The notes under the pieces are model-generated. The model was given only the letters and a program-made list of their open reading frames with translations, searched no databases and was not told the DNA's origin. The translations under genes were made by a program, and so were the position numbers. From assembly GCA_014189675.1 (NCBI GenBank), contig DVAE01000030.1:1-40968 (forward strand): a stretch of 40,968 nucleotides of DNA. Direction: 5' to 3'. This document shows positions 36,218-40,968 of this stretch, piece by piece. Origin of the DNA: Candidatus Undinarchaeales archaeon SRR5007147.bin71 (lineage in GTDB: Archaea > Undinarchaeota > Undinarchaeia > Undinarchaeales > Undinarchaeaceae). Every line of letters begins with the position of its first letter. The first letter of the stretch is position 1.

Positions 36218-37861
36218 TTACATCATACCCGGCATTCCGCCCATTTCTGGGGGCATTGCTGGGGCTCCTCCCTTGCCAAGCTCCTTGGCAGAGATTACAT
36301 CATCGATGCGGATTATCATTTCCGCTGCTTCTGATGCGCTCTTAATTGCCTGTGTCTTAATCTTAAGAGGCTCAAGAACACCTTCCTTCTGCATGTCGAT
36401 GACCTTTCCGCGGAACACGTCAAGACCGTGTGAGTTTTGACCCTTCTGGTCGTGTGCTGATCTTAGCTCAGTCATTTTGTCAATCGGGTCAAGACCGGCA
36501 TTCTCTGCCAGTGTTCTTGGAACAATTTCCAGAGCATCAGCAAAGGCATTTATTGCCAGCTGTTCTCTTCCGCTGACTTTCTCAGCAGCCTTTCGAACGG
36601 TCTTGGAAACTTCTATCTCAATTGCTCCTCCGCCTGCAACTACCTTTCCAGTCTCAAGTGTTGCTGAAACGCCACCGATTGCATCATCCAGTGCACGCTT
36701 AACTTCGTCAACCACGTGGTCAGTTCCTCCCCTTACCAGGAGAGAAACAGCCTTTGGAGATTTGCAGTCAGTAACGAAGACCATTGAGTCTCCGGCAATT
36801 TTGCGTTCCTCGACGCTTCCGGCATTTCCAAGGCTTTCCTTGTCCAGGTCGTCAAGATTTGAAATTATACTTGCGCCTGTTGCACGGGATAGTTTTTCCA
36901 TATCGGACTTTTTGACACGCCTTACAGCAAATATTCCCTCTTTTGCAAGGAAGTGCTGTGCCATATCGTCAATTCCCTTCTGGCAGAAGAGCACCTTTGC
37001 ACCGGATGCTTTGACTTTGTCAGTCATATCTCGGAGCATTCCCTCTTCCTGTGAAAGGAAGGCTTGAAGCTGGTTTGGATCAGTGATTCTGATTTCAGAA
37101 TCGGTTTCAGTTTCCTTTACCTCAAGAGCTGCGTCAACAAGAGCTATCTTTGCACCGCTGACAGCCTGAGGCATTCCAGGGTGGACTCGCTCTTTGTCAA
37201 TTATGAGCCCCATTATAAGCTCGCTATCGTCAATTGAGCCTCCACTCTTTTTCTCAATCTTGATATTATCAAGATCGACAGAAAGTGAGCCGTTTGACTC
37301 GTCTGCAACAAGTGTTACTGCCTTAACTGCGAGTTTTGCAAGACTTTCTCTTGCTCTCTCTGCTGACTTTCCAGTCATTGCAGTCATAGCAACTTTTTCT
37401 AGAATTCCAGTATCACCTGGAGAAACATTTTCTCCCGCTGAAGCCAGAAACTCCTGAGCAATATCATTAGCTTTTCTGTAGCCCTGTACAATAACAGTCG
37501 GATGTATATTCTGGTCGAGAAGATTCTCTGATTCCTTGAGAAGTTCTCCTGCGATTATCACAGCAGTTGTTGTTCCATCTCCGACTTCGTCTTCCTGAGC
37601 CTTTGATACTTCAACAAGCATCTTAGCTGCAGGGTGTTGTATGTCCATCTCGCCGAGCAGAGTAGCGCCATCATTTGTGATAACAATATCTCCAAGCGAG
37701 TCTACAAGCATCTTGTCCATTCCTTTTGGACCAAGAGTAGTTCTTACGGCTTCCGCTACAACGCGACCTGCCATAATATTCATTCTTTGTGCGTCCCTTC
37801 CAAGAGTCCTTTTAGAATTCTCAGATAGAACGATTACTGGTTGTCCAGTCATTTGTGTCAT
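36218..37861 (-). CDS. Thermosome (group II chaperonin) subunit
   Basis: [60 protein letters not shown]-type C-terminus. Confidence 0.98.
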   Translation of the reverse strand: MTQMTGQPVIVLSENSKRTLGRDAQRMNIMAGRVVAEAVRTTLGPKGMDKMLVDSLGDIVITNDGATLLGEMDIQHPAAKMLVEVSKAQEDEVGDGTTTAVIIAGELLKESENLLDQNIHPTVIVQGYRKANDIAQEFLASAGENVSPGDTGILEKVAMTAMTGKSAERARESLAKLAVKAVTLVADESNGSLSVDLDNIKIEKKSGGSIDDSELIMGLIIDKERVHPGMPQAVSGAKIALVDAALEVKETETDSEIRITDPNQLQAFLSQEEGMLRDMTDKVKASGAKVLFCQKGIDDMAQHFLAKEGIFAVRRVKKSDMEKLSRATGASIISNLDDLDKESLGNAGSVEERKIAGDSMVFVTDCKSPKAVSLLVRGGTDHVVDEVKRALDDAIGGVSATLETGKVVAGGGAIEIEVSKTVRKAAEKVSGREQLAINAFADALEIVPRTLAENAGLDPIDKMTELRSAHDQKGQNSHGLDVFRGKVIDMQKEGVLEPLKIKTQAIKSASEAAEMIIRIDDVISAKELGKGGAPAMPPEMGGMPGMM

Positions 37862-37906
37862 TTATAATACCTCCACGTATTAAGTAGTGTCCTTACTCTA
37901 CTTGAG

Positions 37907-37922
37907 GTGATATATAAAGCTT
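37907..37922 (-). promoter_or_regulatory. TATA-box promoter of thermosome gene
   Basis: Minus strand AAGCTTTATATATCAC overlaps the upstream gene's stop codon; GGAGGT SD-like site precedes ATG 37861. Confidence 0.75.
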
Positions 37923-39378
37923 ACTGTTCTATTAGATTTGCAAGATACCGCTTTACAAGCAAAGTTGCCCTGCAATCATCTTCATTATAATCTATGACTT
38001 TCTGGAGCTTTTTCCGGTCTCCAGTATCGACAAATTCATTGTAGAGCACAATCGACTGCATAGCATCAAGGTCTTCGTGCCTCCAGGAGTCCGGTTTCAG
38101 GAATTTTGCGACAGCTTTCAGGGAGTAGGAGTAGAGAGGAAAAACGACTGATTTATGAGAAACTCTATATAAATCTACCATTCTTTCCAGAATCTTTATC
38201 CCTTCAACTTGGTACTTTTCAAAAAGTTTTTTTAGTGCAGTGACTTCATAGGTATTCCAGTGATATAGGACATAATCCCCTTTTGAATCTAGGTACTTTA
38301 GAAACTCACGAAAGATTTTTTCCTCATCGTCCGGTGTCTCAGCCAAGAAAGATATGTATTTTTCAGAGCCATTCTCTGATTCAAGAATTCCCATCAGATA
38401 GTCGAAGGGCTCGGCTCCAGAGGTTATTTCATCCGTCCCCTCAAGGTCGAAATAAAGTTCAGCTTTTGCATCCGGCAGAACTATAGCATCTTTATTCTTT
38501 ACTACAGGCTTGCCGGATTTTAGTGACTCGGCGCAGAGTTTGAACTGTGTAGCTTTTACATCTCCGATACCTTCAATGTCTGTCAAATTTGAAATATCGA
38601 CTCCCTGAATATCAGAAACTGTGAAAATCTTGGAAGCATTTAATTTTGCCTTCATAGCTCCAGAAATGCCGGGAATCAGAGAGACATCATCGGCTTCTTT
38701 TGCCATTTTATTTGTATAGCTGGTCCAATTATATTTTACAGAACCGTATGTCGGCGATGGGGTAATGTCTCCGGATTTTATTTTCAAAACATCCGCAATA
38801 GAGAGCTCGAGTGCAGATTTATAATCAGCAAATTTGTGAGGAATAATGTCGTTATTTCGATTTACAAGATAAAATTCCTCAGGAGTGAAGCCCTGTATTT
38901 TTCCTAGGACAAAATTGTAGTAGGCAGCTTGCAAAATATGGTCTCGTTTTATGTTCTTTGCAACTTTTATTTCCTTTACAATATAGTGATAGTTTCCAAA
39001 GATGCTTTCACCTTTCCTTTTTTCAAGAAGATCGGCGCGGCCCATGAGATTTTCCGGAAGATATATGAGAGGACTGTTTGCAACTGCTTCCGTTCCTGTG
39101 AAAAAATCATCGAGAGCCATTCGGAAACCCTCTCTTTCGCTTGTGAACTCGAGTGTCTTCATACCAGGATGCTGAGCCTCTATTGAATCGGCTTCATGCT
39201 TAATTCCTGCTTCTGAAAGGAGTTCCTGGAATCTGTTCGGCTTGTCGCGCTCATCTTCCGGAGCAAACTCATTACAGTAAATTACGAAGGGCTCCTTGAT
39301 ATAATTGGCAACATCGCCTCCTTTAACAAATTTTCCATTGCCTTCAGTACATTTTTTGAAAAGTTCTTCAGTATCCAT
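37921..39378 (-). CDS. TM0106-type RecB-like nuclease / RNase H-like fusion protein
   Basis: GRADLLEK...YIVKEIKVAKNIKRDHILQAAYY RecB/Cas4-like nuclease motifs, HhH-like LIPGISGAMKAKL...LTDIEGIGDVKATQF, then YFDLEGTD...YHWNTYEVTALKKL...YNEDDCRATLLVKRYL exonuclease-like half. Confidence 0.9.
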   Translation of the reverse strand: MDTEELFKKCTEGNGKFVKGGDVANYIKEPFVIYCNEFAPEDERDKPNRFQELLSEAGIKHEADSIEAQHPGMKTLEFTSEREGFRMALDDFFTGTEAVANSPLIYLPENLMGRADLLEKRKGESIFGNYHYIVKEIKVAKNIKRDHILQAAYYNFVLGKIQGFTPEEFYLVNRNNDIIPHKFADYKSALELSIADVLKIKSGDITPSPTYGSVKYNWTSYTNKMAKEADDVSLIPGISGAMKAKLNASKIFTVSDIQGVDISNLTDIEGIGDVKATQFKLCAESLKSGKPVVKNKDAIVLPDAKAELYFDLEGTDEITSGAEPFDYLMGILESENGSEKYISFLAETPDDEEKIFREFLKYLDSKGDYVLYHWNTYEVTALKKLFEKYQVEGIKILERMVDLYRVSHKSVVFPLYSYSLKAVAKFLKPDSWRHEDLDAMQSIVLYNEFVDTGDRKKLQKVIDYNEDDCRATLLVKRYLANLIEQ

Positions 39379-39381
39379 TAT

Positions 39382-40008
39382 TTAGACCGCCATCGCAAGT
39401 ATATAGCTTCTATAAGATGCCTCGAAAAAAGTTATAAAGAGATATTGGAAGCCAGCGCTTGCGAATACATTGAGTAGTATCTGGGGAATCGGATCGACAG
39501 TGAAGATTCTGTATGCAAAGTACATAAAAGTGACATATACGGCTAGCCAGCTCAGATAGAAAACACGAAGGTTTGAAAGAAGCTCATGCGAGGGAATAAC
39601 CGCAAAGCTGATTCCGACGAGAACGATCCACAGAGAAATATAGATTGTCTGAGTCACTGCAGGGCCGGCCCCCTTGTGCATGAACATGTCTATTGGAGTC
39701 GGACGAAGCGCCAAAAATACAAAAAGCATTGTTGAAATCCAAAGAATTAGAAGAGCAGCTAAAGTACCGTATACAAAATTAACCGCAAATAATATAGGGA
39801 AAATAAAGGAAACGCCAACTTTAGTAAGGACAGTAATTCGGGAGATAAGAAGCATGAGCAATAAGAGGAAAAGAATCAAGATATTATTCTGCTGAGAGGT
39901 ATTGATTACAGCAGAAAACTTGCTGAACAAAAGATAGAGGGAAATCGCTACAAGTGCGACTCCGCCGATGAGTCTGGTGATTATTGCGCCTGCTGGGTTT
40001 TCCTGCAT
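39382..40008 (-). CDS. Hypothetical multi-pass membrane protein
   Basis: 208 aa, about six hydrophobic segments; no family recognised. Confidence 0.7.
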   Translation of the reverse strand: MQENPAGAIITRLIGGVALVAISLYLLFSKFSAVINTSQQNNILILFLLLLMLLISRITVLTKVGVSFIFPILFAVNFVYGTLAALLILWISTMLFVFLALRPTPIDMFMHKGAGPAVTQTIYISLWIVLVGISFAVIPSHELLSNLRVFYLSWLAVYVTFMYFAYRIFTVDPIPQILLNVFASAGFQYLFITFFEASYRSYILAMAV

Positions 40009-40083
40009 AAGCTTAGTTATTACAAGGCTATGATAAAAGACTTGCGGGGAAAGAATTAATATAAAGCAGGATTAAGGGCAAGT

Positions 40084-40968
40084 ATGCCCAATAGGAAAGC
40101 TGCAGCCGGATTAGTTCTTGGAGTTGTTCTGATAATTGTACTTATACCTACGATGATAGGGCTTCTCGGTCTTGGAAAACTTGCAGGAGGGCTGTTTGGA
40201 GAGACGGAAGGAGTTATTCCAACTAATGGGAAAGAGCTTATTGTTCTAGGGAATCCAGGAAATCTGATGGTAGCAGGCTACAGTGACGGAGACGCCAAGC
40301 TACTGTTTGATTCTGAAGTTGGAAATGAATTTCCGAATGTATTCGGAAATGGGGGAAACCCATGGGTACAAGTAAGAGTTGGAGACCTTGATGGAGACGG
40401 AATTGATGATGATTTTATTGCATTGACTGAAGACAAGGAACTCGTAATTTTTAACATTAAAGATTATACAGAACAGTATACGCAATTGAATGACTATGAC
40501 ACTTCAGACCTTGCAGGGCTTACAAATTGGGACGTAATAAGTCTTGAGGAAGACGAGCCGAGTGATTCAAATATGATTGGAGGTGCAGGAGATAGTTTGG
40601 GAGACATAAGAGCTTTCAGAAAAGATGACGGGGAAATTATAATTGGGAACAAACCACTACTTGTCGGAGATTTGGATGGGGACGGGGACGATGAAATAAT
40701 TGTTTTAGGAGTGTCGGTGTTACATATTTATAGGCAAACAGATTCAGGAGGATACGAAGAATATTCTGTTGAGTATTATGATTCTTGGGAATCAGAAGCC
40801 AATACTGTGAGTTTCGCAGGCGGAGTTGAGGTTGCAGGAATATCAGATAGCGATTTGGATGGACGTGAAAATAATATAGTCCTCATCTATAGGAGCACCA
40901 CAAACGAGGAGAAATCTCCTCGAAAGATGAGAACACTTGAGATTGAGATGTTCCAACTTCAGTCAGGA
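40084..40968 (+). CDS. Membrane-anchored protein with FG-GAP/VCBS-like Ca-binding repeats (3' truncated); not in ORF track
   Basis: MPNRKAAAGLVLGVVLIIVLIPTMIGLL...VGDLDGDGIDDDFIALTEDKELVIF...LVGDLDGDGDDEIIVLGVSVLHIY; open to the window edge for 295 codons; TATA-like AATTAATATAAAG upstream. Confidence 0.82.
   Translation, partial: MPNRKAAAGLVLGVVLIIVLIPTMIGLLGLGKLAGGLFGETEGVIPTNGKELIVLGNPGNLMVAGYSDGDAKLLFDSEVGNEFPNVFGNGGNPWVQVRVGDLDGDGIDDDFIALTEDKELVIFNIKDYTEQYTQLNDYDTSDLAGLTNWDVISLEEDEPSDSNMIGGAGDSLGDIRAFRKDDGEIIIGNKPLLVGDLDGDGDDEIIVLGVSVLHIYRQTDSGGYEEYSVEYYDSWESEANTVSFAGGVEVAGISDSDLDGRENNIVLIYRSTTNEEKSPRKMRTLEIEMFQLQSG

Noticed and set aside
37921-39378. Possible Cas4/CRISPR-associated nuclease
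   Set aside because: The RecB/Cas4-like motif is there, but it is fused to an exonuclease-like half as in TM0106-type proteins, and there are no cas genes or repeats nearby.

Overview
This is a gene-dense archaeal chromosomal window. The lineage cannot be assigned with certainty, but gene compactness and a CxxC mini-protein leave a DPANN-type genome possible. It carries conserved information-processing clusters: rpo7-spt4-rps24e-rps27ae, eif1a / pno1-like KH / top6B / top6A, tbp-mcm-presenilin-like-RPA-like-aIF2beta-DUF424, rfcS-rfcL and a thermosome. Metabolic blocks are a split-transketolase non-oxidative pentose phosphate set joined to pyrF/pyrE, and ahcY/apt/MTAP purine-methyl salvage. 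Surface and envelope genes include a membrane H+-PPase, a large sequon-rich surface protein, an M23-like lipoprotein, geranylgeranyl reductase, a cis-prenyltransferase and a truncated FG-GAP-like protein. The main accessory element is an ~8 kb type IV pilus/Tad-Epd-like secretion locus (about 28.1-36.1 kb) with one ATPase, two separate T2SF platform proteins, several divergent pilin-like proteins and an uncharacterised coiled-coil/mini-membrane protein pair. There is one tRNA-Asn(GTT). I found no CRISPR array, transposase or rRNA. The most interesting non-coding signals are a palindromic TTATAA midway between apt and MTAP, a 33-bp intergenic region carrying two divergent promoters, a UUCG-capped hairpin terminator after the thermosome, and a two-tier hairpin with an 11-T run after a 47-aa CxxC ORF missing from the ORF track. 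Interesting protein-level signals are a Walker A change in RFC-L (GKT to GKN), a DGCCRW motif in the cis-prenyltransferase and shared C-terminal winged-helix endings in MCM and the neighbouring RPA-like protein. All of this is from reading the sequence; no searches were run.
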